Below, in pieces: positions 11,401-19,828 of a stretch of DNA of 64,000 nucleotides. The position numbers and the translations under genes were made by a program. A model generated the notes under the pieces. That model had not been told where the DNA came from. It did no database searches and saw only the letters and a program-made list of their open reading frames with translations. The stretch spans positions 275,196 to 339,195 of the forward strand of contig NZ_NRIR01000002.1 of the NCBI RefSeq assembly GCF_002282855.1. The letters are read 5' to 3'. The stretch comes from Paraferrimonas sedimenticola (GTDB taxonomy: Bacteria > Pseudomonadota > Gammaproteobacteria > Enterobacterales > Shewanellaceae). The first letter of the stretch is position 1. Every line of letters starts with the position of its first letter.

Positions 11401-12469
11401 GGCTTCGCGTTTGTATCTAACCCCATCCGACGAGGACTCGAGTCAGCCTAGCGAAGTGGACTCGCAAACCTTAGCCGCCAACTTGCCACCGCTGGCCATC
11501 GACATCGACGATTTTCAGTTGGGTGGATTTAAGCTGGGACACTTGGTGTTACAAGGCAGTCCTGGTGATAAAGGCTATCAAATTCAGACCCTTCAGCTAG
11601 ACGACGAGTTCAGCGAGTTACGCGGTAAAGGCTGGTGGTATCACGTCGACAATGACATCACTGAAATCGAGTTCAGCGTCAATTCAAAGCGCTTTGACAA
11701 GCTGACAGACGCGTTAGATTTTGACCCTGGTGTAAAAGAATCGCCACTCAAAACCCAAGCAAAACTGCAATGGAACGGCGGACCATTCAACCCGGATATT
11801 GCCTCTCTGTCTGGCGACCTCAATTTTGAATTAGGCAAAGGTCACCTGACTCAGGTGAGTGACAAGGGGGCACGGATCTTCTCCTTGTTTAGCCTAGATT
11901 CGCTGGTGAGAAAACTGTCCCTCGACTTTAGTGACGTGTTTGGCAAGGGCTTCTACTACAACAAGTTCAGTGGTGATCTCACCTTCGCAAATGGAGTGGT
12001 CGACACTCAAAACTCGGTAATGGATGGCGGTGCCGGCGTACTCAAAGTGAAAGGCTACACTAACCTGGTTAACGAGAAAATCGACTATGATGTTCGCTTC
12101 TCGCCGCACATTACTTCCAGTGTACCGACCGTGGTATTGCTAACCACCAATGCCTGGAACCTAGGGATTGGCGCATTTGCGATTAGTAAAGTATTGGAGC
12201 CGGTGATCGAGGTTATCTCGGAAATTCGCTTTACACTAACCGGTACCATTAGCGAACCTTTGGTCAACGAAACTGGGCGTGAAAGTAAAGAAATCGAAGT
12301 GCCGCAGGAGCTGTTGCCAGAGGCGGCCGGTGGCACTGAGGCGGGAGCCCCCACCTCGGCGACAGACAAGGAGAGCCAGAATGCAAGTCCACCTTCTGCA
12401 GATGCAATCGAGCCAGCATCTGAGCCAAAACCTCAAAACCCTGTCGCAGGCGCTAGCGAAAAAGGCTGA
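8462..12469 (+). CDS. yhdP: YhdP, AsmA-like envelope phospholipid transport protein
   Basis: 1335 residues beginning one base after the rng stop codon. An N-terminal membrane helix (about 15-36) is followed by a very long beta-rich periplasmic region ending in an AsmA-like C-terminal part. YhdP, TamB and YdbH are bridge-like proteins that move phospholipids to the outer membrane. The last 50 or so residues are a low-complexity Pro/Ala/Ser/Glu tail. The final 89 bases also encode, in another frame, the start of the next gene, so this tail is an overlapping coding region. Confidence 0.93.
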   Translation: MKGSWLNTLYRRCGATLAVVLVLFALAVSLVRGLLPQLDQLRANVEEYVDEQYQVDIRLGRIEAAWAAYGPELTLNDVEVPKQPGVPVSLSAEKMRFKLDFWQTLLKASPQIEEVAFDGVDVVLDLGAMRSPETSGNSDWLYELLLERLERYSITRAQVTLLHPNWQSEPIYLNEFRFVNQGQHHRGSGYLALDATDQYDEQLELSVQLRGSGYQPDKLKGQFYVAADNLDLGGWHPGQLQKQLQLSGVLNFELWSRFANRQFQTAMLEFTPSELAWNVGDSPQHFELNSGVLQWLPRDDGWQVTSRDFEMSSNGEAWQNFGVFLHTDFNGVQIYVDELELSQLQPFIALTPSVKLDNIKQWQDLNLTGLVKGLKLQHSAKGWSFGAKAEGLSWNQSDSIPGVDGLAVELAGRPTQIAAHLPKQLVNFAMDSQFSDPLKLNIDPSWLVYHAQGESASQILIPKIKLDTGNLGLDGRAAIAIAEGESPVLSLLAGAEIRDVSEIGRLFPRGAMGEDLSEYLEEALEKGNVRDAKVVWQGPLNRFPYDENDGSFQAEFVLDKGRFKFQPDWPAVTDLTLDALFEDARMDLWVQKGKLKSVNAKGAYVGIPRLQPKSRLKVEADLSAPGWQVTEVMTESALADSVGATLEIVEIQGDLSANLDLDIALYPNGNTLAQGVVSLDKIPLYVHTPGIQLTEMSGQVSFANDKVEAKTLQGKLYGQPVNLDVVSESMNQGYGVGIDLSGLWALEELPSELDNPLRDYYDGLLDWRGKLKMVFDDGGFRIQAQVRSDLEQVSLALPGKLAKTPEQKRPMRAELVGDNKQLFLGVKYDKQAEFWAGFDSETGAKIAHYDTMIGRLFKPGDKVRRDQGSISLNLEQANFDDWLPIIQSFIDSRTEYGQESLEQGQVALEQASAERTNIFPQLARVEGKFEQFELWGVPFTDLNLMAEPNREFWQVLARSPEVDAGLTFYPNWSTQGLKLVASRLYLTPSDEDSSQPSEVDSQTLAANLPPLAIDIDDFQLGGFKLGHLVLQGSPGDKGYQIQTLQLDDEFSELRGKGWWYHVDNDITEIEFSVNSKRFDKLTDALDFDPGVKESPLKTQAKLQWNGGPFNPDIASLSGDLNFELGKGHLTQVSDKGARIFSLFSLDSLVRKLSLDFSDVFGKGFYYNKFSGDLTFANGVVDTQNSVMDGGAGVLKVKGYTNLVNEKIDYDVRFSPHITSSVPTVVLLTTNAWNLGIGAFAISKVLEPVIEVISEIRFTLTGTISEPLVNETGRESKEIEVPQELLPEAAGGTEAGAPTSATDKESQNASPPSADAIEPASEPKPQNPVAGASEKG

Positions 12470-13211
12470 CCAATTCGCCACTGATGGCCCACATTTGGTG
12501 CTTTTGCCAGAAGCTGCTTGGGTATTTGCCAAGCACCAAGGACAAAATCGCGAGTTGGCTGATGCTCATCAGTCGATAGCAAGGCAAGCTTCTGATTGGG
12601 CAAAGCAATATCAAATCACCTTAGTTGCTGGCACGCTACCAGTGCACTCGCCAGACGGCCGCCTTTACAGCCGAGTCATTGTGTTCAATGAGGACGGCGA
12701 GTGTGCGGGGCACTACGACAAAATGCATCTGTTTGACGTCGACATTGCCGATGGCAGTGGCCGCTACGCAGAAAGCGATAGCTATTGTCCTGGTGAAGCG
12801 CCAGCGCAGATTGATTGGCATGGGGTCAAAGTCGGCTTGACGGTTTGTTACGATTTGCGCTTTCCAGAGTTGTTTCAATGGTACAAGGCGCAAGGCGCGC
12901 AGTTAATCTTGGTGCCGGCAGCCTTTACCGCCAAAACTGGCAAGGCCCATTGGCAAACCCTATTACAGGCCAGAGCCATAGAAAATCAGTGCTTTATTGC
13001 CGCTGCAGGGCAGTGGGGTGAGCACGACAATGGCCGCGCCACATGGGGCCAAAGCATTGTTATTGACCCTTGGGGAGAGCCAATTGAGCAGCTTGCCCAG
13101 GGCACAGGATGGGTCTCTAGTGAAATCCGAGTTAGCCAAATATTCGAAATAGAGCGTATGATGCCTGTACAGAGTCACAAACGCTTTTGCTTGGCGCGTC
13201 CTAAAAACTGA
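12381..13211 (+). CDS. Nitrilase-family amidase (Nit1/YbeM-like)
   Basis: 276 residues from the ATG at 12381, which has a GGAGAG site 6-7 bases upstream; an earlier in-frame start would lie well inside yhdP and lacks this site. The carbon-nitrogen hydrolase triad is visible: Glu in LPEAAW, Lys in HYDKMHLFD and Cys in [10 protein letters not shown]. Nearest well-known relatives remove deaminated glutathione or act as omega-amidases; the substrate here cannot be read from sequence. It lies between yhdP and tldD, a common position in related genomes. Confidence 0.88.
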   Translation: MQVHLLQMQSSQHLSQNLKTLSQALAKKADQFATDGPHLVLLPEAAWVFAKHQGQNRELADAHQSIARQASDWAKQYQITLVAGTLPVHSPDGRLYSRVIVFNEDGECAGHYDKMHLFDVDIADGSGRYAESDSYCPGEAPAQIDWHGVKVGLTVCYDLRFPELFQWYKAQGAQLILVPAAFTAKTGKAHWQTLLQARAIENQCFIAAAGQWGEHDNGRATWGQSIVIDPWGEPIEQLAQGTGWVSSEIRVSQIFEIERMMPVQSHKRFCLARPKN

Positions 13212-13237
13212 CCGCTCAAAACCATCGCAGTGAGATT

Positions 13238-14683
13238 ATGATAGAAACCTTATCGCAGCAATTACTCGCCCCAGGCGAGCTAGATCTAGACCATTTGCAT
13301 CAACAGTTGGGTGTGATTTCAAAGCACCAAGTCGACTTTGCCGATATTTTTCTGCAAGACAGTCGCCACGAAACTTGGGTGTTTGAAGACGGCATTATCA
13401 AAGACGGTAGCTTTCACATTGAGCGAGGCTTGGGTGTGCGAGCGATTGCTGGAGAAAAAACCGGTTTTGCCTACGCTGACGATGTCTCTCAACAAGCGCT
13501 CAAAGATTCTGTGATTGCCGCTCGGGGTATTAGCCACGCAGGCAGCGGCGCTCAGGTGCAAGCCTACCAAGCGCGTAAAGCACCGGCGCGCTATCAGGGT
13601 GAAGACCCGATTGAGTCCCTCGAAGACCAAGTAAAGATTCAACTGCTGCGAGACCTTGATGCCTATGTTCGCACTTTAGATACGCGCATTGAGCAAGTTA
13701 GCTTAAGTCTATCGGGCGTCTTTGAGCGAGTGCTGGTGATGGCCACTGACGGCACCCTTGCCGCGGATATTCGACCTCTGGTTCGACTCAACTGCAGTGT
13801 GCTCTTGGTGGATGGCGATAAGCGCGAGCGCGGCAGTGCCGGTGGCGGCGGGCGTCGTGATTACAGTGATTTCTTAGTCAGTGATGCCAATGGTTTACCG
13901 CAAGCGTTCCATTATGCCCGCGAGGCGGTGCGAATGGCGCAGGTCAATCTGACCGCGGTCGATGCGCCTGCTGGAGAAATGCCAGTGGTATTGGGCTCAG
14001 GCTGGCCTGGCGTGCTGCTACACGAGGCGGTGGGCCATGGTTTGGAAGGCGACTTTAACCGCAAAGGCAGTTCGGCCTTCAGTGGTCGCATCGGCGAAAT
14101 GGTAGCTTCACCTTTGGTGACAGTTATTGATGATGGCACCATGGCAGACCGCCGCGGTTCATTGTCGGTAGACGATGAAGGCACGCAAACCCAGCGCACG
14201 GTACTTATCGAGAAGGGTGAGCTGAAAGGCTATATGTTCGATAAGCACAACGCGTCACTGATGGGTGTAGCCAGCACAGGTAACGGTCGTCGTGAGTCAT
14301 ATGCGCACTTGCCGATGCCGCGCATGACCAACACCTTTATGGAACCGGGTGAGTCGAATCCAAAAGACATCATCAGCTCGGTCGAAAAGGGCATTTATGC
14401 GCCAAACTTTGGCGGTGGTCAGGTGGATATTACCTCGGGCAAGTTTGTGTTCTCCGCATCCGAAGCTTATCTGATTGAAAACGGTGAGATCACTCAACCC
14501 ATCAAAGGCGCTACTTTAATTGGTAACGGCCCAGAATCGATGGCGCAGATTTCCATGGTAGGTAGCGACTTGAACCTCGACCCTGGTGTGGGCGTGTGTG
14601 GTAAAGACGGTCAAAGCGTGCCGGTTGGCGTGGGTCAGCCCACCTTGAAGCTGGATCGCATGACCGTAGGCGGCACCGCCTAG
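13238..14683 (+). CDS. tldD: Metalloprotease TldD
   Basis: 481 residues, the usual length. The zinc-binding HExxxH motif is present as [12 protein letters not shown] (near residue 260). TldD pairs with TldE (PmbA) to form a nanotunnel that degrades unfolded peptides and trims microcin and antitoxin precursors. The partner gene is not in this window. It is the last gene of the mre-to-tldD run. Confidence 0.96.
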   Translation: MIETLSQQLLAPGELDLDHLHQQLGVISKHQVDFADIFLQDSRHETWVFEDGIIKDGSFHIERGLGVRAIAGEKTGFAYADDVSQQALKDSVIAARGISHAGSGAQVQAYQARKAPARYQGEDPIESLEDQVKIQLLRDLDAYVRTLDTRIEQVSLSLSGVFERVLVMATDGTLAADIRPLVRLNCSVLLVDGDKRERGSAGGGGRRDYSDFLVSDANGLPQAFHYAREAVRMAQVNLTAVDAPAGEMPVVLGSGWPGVLLHEAVGHGLEGDFNRKGSSAFSGRIGEMVASPLVTVIDDGTMADRRGSLSVDDEGTQTQRTVLIEKGELKGYMFDKHNASLMGVASTGNGRRESYAHLPMPRMTNTFMEPGESNPKDIISSVEKGIYAPNFGGGQVDITSGKFVFSASEAYLIENGEITQPIKGATLIGNGPESMAQISMVGSDLNLDPGVGVCGKDGQSVPVGVGQPTLKLDRMTVGGTA

Positions 14684-14726
14684 CTTTTGCTACCTAACTT
14701 TTGCAAAATAATACAACGGACAAACA

Positions 14727-15140
14727 GTGATTAAGGTCTCCAACAAAGTCAGTGTGGCGGAGCACGAATTGCAATGGCAGTTCGTGCGCGCGCAAGGGCC
14801 TGGAGGCCAACACGTCAACAAAACCTCGAGCGCTGCGGTGCTGATATTTGATATTAACGCCAGCTCACTACCGGATTACTACAAGCAGCGCTTATTAGCC
14901 CTGAGCGATCATCGCATCAGCGCCGCGGGTAAAGTGATCATCAAGTCTCAAGGCTCTCGCTCCCAATTCGACAATCGCCAAACGGCGTTAACCCAGCTCA
15001 CTGAGCTGTTAAAAAGCGTCACTGTGGTTCAGAAAAAACGCATCGCCACCAAGCCAACCAAGGCATCGCAACGGCGTCGAGTGGACAGTAAGAAACGCCG
15101 AGCTCAAACGAAAGCCTCTCGCGCCAAACCCCTGATTTAA
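14727..15140 (+). CDS. arfB: Alternative ribosome-rescue factor / peptidyl-tRNA hydrolase ArfB
   Basis: 137 residues with a GTG start. It carries the release-factor GGQ motif (GPGGQHVNKTSSA, near 24-36) and a highly basic C-terminal tail (KKRRAQTKASRAK) that inserts into the empty mRNA channel of stalled ribosomes. It lacks codon-recognition domains, which distinguishes ArfB (YaeJ) from RF1/RF2. It stands alone between tldD and the glnK control region. Confidence 0.93.
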   Translation: MIKVSNKVSVAEHELQWQFVRAQGPGGQHVNKTSSAAVLIFDINASSLPDYYKQRLLALSDHRISAAGKVIIKSQGSRSQFDNRQTALTQLTELLKSVTVVQKKRIATKPTKASQRRRVDSKKRRAQTKASRAKPLI

Positions 15141-15165
15141 TCCTAAATTTCCTTGCTCTGTCGCC

Positions 15166-15226
15166 TGCCACACTCTGGTGCGCAGTGAATATTTATGCAC
15201 CATAGTGGTGCATTTATTTTGGTGCG
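15166..15226 (+). promoter_or_regulatory. NtrC (GlnG) binding-site array upstream of glnK
   Basis: A perfect NtrC-type palindrome, TGCACCATAGTGGTGCA, lies at 15196-15212. A degenerate copy, TGCCACACTCTGGTGCG, lies exactly 30 bp (about three helical turns) upstream at 15166-15182, and a third half-site TGGTGCG at 15220-15226. The layout fits nitrogen-limitation activation of glnK-amtB by phosphorylated NtrC, as known in enterobacteria. Confidence 0.82.
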
Positions 15227-15264
15227 TATGCTAAAAACTTGTTATTTAACAGTTGGTTGAAAAG

Positions 15265-15281
15265 TTGGCGCAGTCATTGAA
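15265..15281 (+). promoter_or_regulatory. Candidate sigma-54 promoter for glnK-amtB
   Basis: TTGGCGCAGTCATTGAA has the -24 GG and TGGCRC block, but reads TTGA instead of TTGC at -12. It lies about 60 bp downstream of the NtrC palindrome centre and 45 bp before the glnK ATG. The -12 deviation keeps confidence moderate. Confidence 0.5.
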
Positions 15282-15326
15282 TTAGTCATACCAGCAAACA
15301 ATATTGCCATGGAAATGGGAGAAATC

Positions 15327-15665
15327 ATGAAGCTGGTTACCGCAATCATTAAGCCGTTTAAGTTAGACGACGTTCGCGAAGCCATTAGCGAAATTGGCGT
15401 CGATGGCTTGACCGTATCCGAAGTGAAAGGATTTGGTCGTCAGAAAGGACACACCGAGTTGTATCGAGGTGCTGAGTATCAGGTGGACTTTCTACCTAAG
15501 GTGAAACTGGAGATCGCGGTAAATACCGACTCGGTTGACGCCTTGATAGAAGCCATCATTGCTGCGGCAAAAACCGGCAAGATTGGCGATGGCAAAATTT
15601 TCGTGACCGAACTGTCTCAGGTGGTGCGCATTCGCACTGGTGAGATGGACGTCGAAGCGATTTAA
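15327..15665 (+). CDS. glnK: PII nitrogen regulatory protein GlnK/GlnB
   Basis: 112 residues from the ATG at 15327, which has GGGAGA just upstream; the earlier in-frame ATG at 15309 would add six residues not typical of PII. The T-loop with the uridylylated Tyr51 ([10 protein letters not shown]) is intact. PII senses 2-oxoglutarate and ATP/ADP and blocks AmtB when nitrogen is ample. Linkage to amtB (11-base gap) and the NtrC sites support GlnK rather than GlnB. Confidence 0.95.
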   Translation: MKLVTAIIKPFKLDDVREAISEIGVDGLTVSEVKGFGRQKGHTELYRGAEYQVDFLPKVKLEIAVNTDSVDALIEAIIAAAKTGKIGDGKIFVTELSQVVRIRTGEMDVEAI

Positions 15666-15676
15666 GGAGGAGCACA

Positions 15677-16927
15677 ATGGAACAACTAACCGAATTGGGC
15701 CTAACAGTAAAAGAACTACGATTCGCCCTAGATACTTTCTACTTCTTGATTTCCGGTGCGCTGGTGATGTGGATGGCCGCGGGCTTTGCCATGTTAGAAG
15801 CGGGCCTTGTGCGCTCTAAGAATACCACTGAGATTCTGACTAAGAACGTCTGTCTCTATTCGATAGCTTGCATCATGTATTTATTAGTGGGCTATCACAT
15901 TATGTATGTCGACAACACCGAAGGTGGCTGGTTGCCAAGCTTTGGTGCGCTTATTGGTTCACAAGCCGAAGATGCTGACCACGCGCTAGAGTCAGATTTC
16001 TTTTTCCAAGTTGTGTTTGTGGCCACTGCAATGTCGATCGTTTCAGGCGCTGTTGCTGAGCGTATGAAACTGTGGGCTTTCCTGGCGTTTGCTGTGGTGC
16101 TTACTGGCGTAATCTACCCGATTGAGGGGTACTGGACCTGGGGGGGTGGCTTTGTCTCTCAAGCTGGATTCGTAGATTTCGCTGGTTCGGGTATCGTCCA
16201 TATGGCCGGTGCTGCTGCTGCAATCGCTGGGGTTCTATTACTGGGGGCGCGTAAGGGTAAGTACGGCGCGAACGGTCAGGTGAATCCAATTCCAGGTAGC
16301 AACTTGCCGTTGGCCACCTTGGGTACCTTCATTCTGTGGATGGGTTGGTTTGGCTTTAACGGCGGTTCACAGCTGATGGTATCTGACGCTGAAAACGCTT
16401 CGGCCGTGGCTAAGATTTTTGTAAACACCAACTCAGCTGCGGCCTTTGGTGCGGTGTCTGCGCTGATTGTCTGCCGTTTAGTGTGGGGTAAAGCGGATCT
16501 CACCATGATTCTCAACGGCGCCTTGGCTGGTCTAGTAGCGATCACCGCCGACCCACTATCGCCAAGTCTGCAGATGGCGGCCTTAATTGGTTTGCTAGCT
16601 GGTGGATTGGTGGTGTTCTCAATCGTGAGTTTTGACCGCATTAAAATCGATGACCCGGTGGGCGCAATTTCAGTGCATGGGGTTGCTGGTCTGTTTGGCC
16701 TGATGGCCGTGCCTCTGAGTAACGCAGACGCGACCTTTGGCGGTCAGCTATTTGGCGCTGCAGTCATCTTTGGCTGGGTATTCGCTGCTTCTTTCGCAGT
16801 ATGGTACTTGCTAAAAGTAACCTATGGCATTCGCGTCAGCGAAGAAGAAGAGTACCAGGGTATGGATGCTTCGGATTGCGGTATCGATGCCTACCCAGAG
16901 TTTGTTAGCGTCAAAGCGGGTAGCTAA
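15677..16927 (+). CDS. amtB: Ammonium transporter AmtB
   Basis: 416 residues with about eleven membrane helices. Family signatures are visible, including the stretch DFAGSGIVHMAGAAAA (near 170-185) holding the first pore histidine and DDPVGAISVHGVAGLFG (near 326-342) holding the second. No cleaved signal is obvious. A strong AAGGAGG site precedes the ATG. Its cytosolic partner is the adjacent GlnK. Confidence 0.97.
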   Translation: MEQLTELGLTVKELRFALDTFYFLISGALVMWMAAGFAMLEAGLVRSKNTTEILTKNVCLYSIACIMYLLVGYHIMYVDNTEGGWLPSFGALIGSQAEDADHALESDFFFQVVFVATAMSIVSGAVAERMKLWAFLAFAVVLTGVIYPIEGYWTWGGGFVSQAGFVDFAGSGIVHMAGAAAAIAGVLLLGARKGKYGANGQVNPIPGSNLPLATLGTFILWMGWFGFNGGSQLMVSDAENASAVAKIFVNTNSAAAFGAVSALIVCRLVWGKADLTMILNGALAGLVAITADPLSPSLQMAALIGLLAGGLVVFSIVSFDRIKIDDPVGAISVHGVAGLFGLMAVPLSNADATFGGQLFGAAVIFGWVFAASFAVWYLLKVTYGIRVSEEEEYQGMDASDCGIDAYPEFVSVKAGS

Positions 16928-16964
16928 ACTCAAACAATTTCCGTCAGTTAGTCTCTATTTTGAC

Positions 16965-16990
16965 AGCCTCGCAATGCGGGGCTTTTTTTT
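16965..16990 (+). terminator. Terminator after amtB
   Basis: GCCTCGCA pairs with TGCGGGGC across a very short loop and is followed by a run of eight T. It closes the glnK-amtB operon. Confidence 0.88.
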
Positions 16991-17058
16991 GCTAACGAGT
17001 AAACAAAATTGCCAAAAATCATCGGGAAAGATTTGCCTATGTTCGGATTCTCAAGTAA

Positions 17059-17085
17059 TCTCAATGCAATTGAGAATAGTTTACA
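17059..17085. promoter_or_regulatory. Fur-like operator upstream of the iron ABC transporter
   Basis: TCTCAAT-gca-ATTGAGA (17059-17075) is a perfect 7-3-7 dyad. It overlaps TGAGAATAGTTTACA (17071-17085), whose left half is identical to the 7-1-7 Fur consensus half TGAGAAT. Location about 30 bp before the start of a ferric-iron binding protein supports a Fur role. Inference from motif and context. Confidence 0.5.
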
Positions 17086-17112
17086 TTTGTAATGGATTTG
17101 AGGTCGTTGAGA

Positions 17113-18123
17113 ATGGCAAGTTGGCGCAAAACTCTGGCAGCAGCCGGTCTAATTTTGGTTACTGGAACTTCATGGGCAGCGGACAAACTGACGGTTTATT
17201 CTTATCGTCAGGCATTTTTAGTTGACCCAATTCTAGAAGACTTTACTAAGCAAACCGGCATTGACGTCGAGGTGGTGTTTGCCAAGAAGGGTATCGCTGA
17301 GCGCTTGAAGCGCGAAGGTCGTTTGTCTCCTGCGGACATTGTTTTGACCTCAGATTTTTCTCGTCTGATGGAATTGGTAGACATGAAGCTGGTTCAATCG
17401 GTGAACAGCGATGTGGTAAATCAGAACATTCCTGCTCAGTTTCGCGACCCGGACGGTCAATGGTTTGCACTGACCAGCCGAGTGCGCAACGTCTATTCGT
17501 CGAAAGAGCGGGTCGGACCTGCAGCCATTGACTATGAAGATTTGGCAAAGCCTGAGTTCAAGGGAAAGATTTGCATGCGTCCGGGCCAGCATCCGTACAA
17601 TGTATCGCTAGTCGCTTCGATGATTGCACACCACGGTGAAGCTGACACAGAAGCTTGGCTGCAAGGTTTGAAAGCCAACTTGGCCAGAAAACCCCAAGGT
17701 AACGACCGCGCTCAGGTAAAGGCCGTAAAAGAGGGCTTGTGTGACTATGCTATCGGCAATTCATACTACTTGGGTAAGATGATGGAAAACCCCGATCAGC
17801 AAGCTTGGGCGGATGCGGTCGTGATCAATTTCCCAAATCAGTCAAATCGCGGCGCTCACGTTAACGTTTCTGGCGTAGCTATGACAAAATACAGCCCTAA
17901 TTCAGAAGCTGCGGTAAAACTGATCGAGTTTTTATCATCAAGTTCAGCGCAGCAGCAGTATGCTGAAGTCAACTTCGAGTACCCAGTTAAAACCGACGTT
18001 CCTGCATCAGCAATGGTAGCGTCATGGGGCGAGTTCAAAGCGGATGACCTGGCCATCGTGAAATTGGCCGAGCATCACTCACAGGCAGTGAAACTGTTGA
18101 ACAAGGTGAAGTTCGACTTATAG
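17113..18123 (+). CDS. fbpA: Iron(III) ABC transporter, periplasmic binding protein (FbpA/FutA type)
   Basis: 336 residues from the ATG at 17113 (GAGGT 8 bases upstream); an in-frame ATG at 17092 adds seven residues and is less likely. A signal peptide (about 1-23, ending TSWA) precedes a mature domain starting DKLTVYSYRQ. The protein has the shape of the type 2 ferric-binding family, including the FPNQSNRGAHVNVSG region that contains conserved contacts. It delivers Fe3+ to the permease encoded 20 bases downstream. A Fur-like dyad lies upstream. Confidence 0.9.
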   Translation: MASWRKTLAAAGLILVTGTSWAADKLTVYSYRQAFLVDPILEDFTKQTGIDVEVVFAKKGIAERLKREGRLSPADIVLTSDFSRLMELVDMKLVQSVNSDVVNQNIPAQFRDPDGQWFALTSRVRNVYSSKERVGPAAIDYEDLAKPEFKGKICMRPGQHPYNVSLVASMIAHHGEADTEAWLQGLKANLARKPQGNDRAQVKAVKEGLCDYAIGNSYYLGKMMENPDQQAWADAVVINFPNQSNRGAHVNVSGVAMTKYSPNSEAAVKLIEFLSSSSAQQQYAEVNFEYPVKTDVPASAMVASWGEFKADDLAIVKLAEHHSQAVKLLNKVKFDL

Positions 18124-18143
18124 ACCTTAAACAGAGGTAGCAA

Positions 18144-19778
18144 GTGATCCATGGATTGGCCCGACGCTGGAGTGCGTCGGGCTTATTGTTAGCAACGGTA
18201 TTTTTATTACCACTGTTAGCTTTAGTCGGACAAAGCCTATTGCCCGACGAGGCGGTATTCGCACATCTGCTCGATACCGTATTGTGGGATTACGTGTCCA
18301 ACACAGTCGTGCTTGTGGCTCTGGTGGTACTGGGCAGTTTGCTCATCGGTACGCCGCTGGCTTGGCTGGTGGCCATGTGCCGTTTTCCAGGACATCGACT
18401 GTTTCAGTGGGCTTTGTTGCTACCACTGGCGATGCCGGCCTATTTGGTGGCTTACGTTTATACCGACCTACTGGATTATGCCGGTCCCGTGCAGCGCCTG
18501 CTGCGGGATGTGATGGGTTACACCAGCCCAGCCGATTACTATTTCCCCGAAGTCCGCTCCCTAGGTGGCGCTGCCATCATGATGGCCTTGGTGCTATTCC
18601 CCTATGTTTACTTGCTAGCGAGAACCGCGTTTTTAGAGCAGTCGGTCAACCTAGTTCAAGCAAGCAGAATCATGGGGTGTAATGCCTGGCAGAGCTTTAT
18701 ACGTTTGAGTTTGCCCATGGTTCGCCCGGCGTTGGCCGTCGGTGCGAGTTTGGTAGCGATGGAGACCATCGCTGATTTTGCCACTGTGAATTACTTTGCC
18801 GTATCGACTTTAACCACAGCCATCTACGACACCTGGCTTGGGCTAGGTAGTTTGGGTGCCGCCGCCAAATTGTCTTGTGTGACGCTTTTGGCGGTATTCG
18901 CGGTAATTGGCTTTGAGCGCTGGGCTCGACGCAAGCAAAAACACTATCAAAAGCAAGACGATAAGCCGGCAGATTTCGCCTATCAGCTCAAAGGCTGGCA
19001 TGCGTGGGGTGCGACTGGAGTTTGCACTCTGGTATTGGCGTTGGCCTTTGTACTGCCATTTGCCGTGTTGCTGGATTACGCTATCGCCTATTTCGACTCT
19101 TCTTGGAATTCTGAATTCTTCCAGTACAGCTTTAACAGCCTGTGGATGTCGGCGCTAGTGGCGCTGTTGTGTGCAGCGATTGCGCTGTCGTTGAATTTCG
19201 TGCGACGCATTTCGCCGCGTCCGCTCGACTCGGCAGCCCCTCGAATCGCCAGCATGGGTTACGCCATTCCTGGTACCGTTTTAGCCATTGGGGTACTTAT
19301 CCCATTAACGGCGATGGATTTTGCCATCAACGATCTCGCAGACTTCCTAGAGTGGCAGCGACCTGGGTTACTGTTATCCGGTGGTGCTTTGGCCTTGATT
19401 CTGGCCTTCACTGTGCGCTTTTGTGCGATTGCTGTGGGTAGTGTCGAAAATAGCTATAAGCGCATTTCTCCGTCATTGGACATGGCCAGCATTAGTATGG
19501 GTTGTGGTCCCGCGGGTTTGTTTGGCCGAGTGCACCTGCCCTTGTTGCGCAAAGGCGTGTTGGCGGGTAGCTTGCTAGTATTCATCGAGTGCATGAAGGA
19601 ATTGCCGGCGGCTCTGTTGTTGCGTCCCATCGGCTTTGAAAACCTAGCGACCTATGTGTACCAGTTTGTCTCGGATGAAATGTTAGAGCAGGGCGCTCTG
19701 CCTGCCATCGTCATTGTGATTGTGGGTTTGATCCCCATTATTTTACTGAACCGCTCGTTAGAGCAAGCCAACCATTAA
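18144..19778 (+). CDS. fbpB: Iron(III) ABC transporter permease (FbpB type)
   Basis: 544 residues with a GTG start preceded by AGAGGTAG. About twelve membrane helices in two homologous halves form a fused permease. Each half carries an EAA-type loop (ASRIMGCNAWQSFIRLSLP near 173-191, and ASISMGCGPAGLFGRVHLP near 448-466) that contacts the ATPase. Single-chain duplicated permeases are normal for the Fbp/Sfu/Fut family. Confidence 0.92.
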   Translation: MIHGLARRWSASGLLLATVFLLPLLALVGQSLLPDEAVFAHLLDTVLWDYVSNTVVLVALVVLGSLLIGTPLAWLVAMCRFPGHRLFQWALLLPLAMPAYLVAYVYTDLLDYAGPVQRLLRDVMGYTSPADYYFPEVRSLGGAAIMMALVLFPYVYLLARTAFLEQSVNLVQASRIMGCNAWQSFIRLSLPMVRPALAVGASLVAMETIADFATVNYFAVSTLTTAIYDTWLGLGSLGAAAKLSCVTLLAVFAVIGFERWARRKQKHYQKQDDKPADFAYQLKGWHAWGATGVCTLVLALAFVLPFAVLLDYAIAYFDSSWNSEFFQYSFNSLWMSALVALLCAAIALSLNFVRRISPRPLDSAAPRIASMGYAIPGTVLAIGVLIPLTAMDFAINDLADFLEWQRPGLLLSGGALALILAFTVRFCAIAVGSVENSYKRISPSLDMASISMGCGPAGLFGRVHLPLLRKGVLAGSLLVFIECMKELPAALLLRPIGFENLATYVYQFVSDEMLEQGALPAIVIVIVGLIPIILLNRSLEQANH

Positions 19779-19780
19779 GC

Positions 19781-19814
19781 GTGCTATCGGTTGAGGGTGC
19801 GATCGGTTAAGGGT
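19781..19814 (+). repeat. Tandem 17-bp duplication between fbpB and fbpC
   Basis: Two adjacent 17-bp units (19781-19797 and 19798-19814) of the form GTGC-K-ATCGGTT-R-AGGG differ at two positions, and a decayed third copy follows (GTGTAAGTTAAG). They fill the 50-bp spacer before the fbpC start. Confidence 0.75.
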
Positions 19815-19828
19815 GTAAGTTAAGAATT

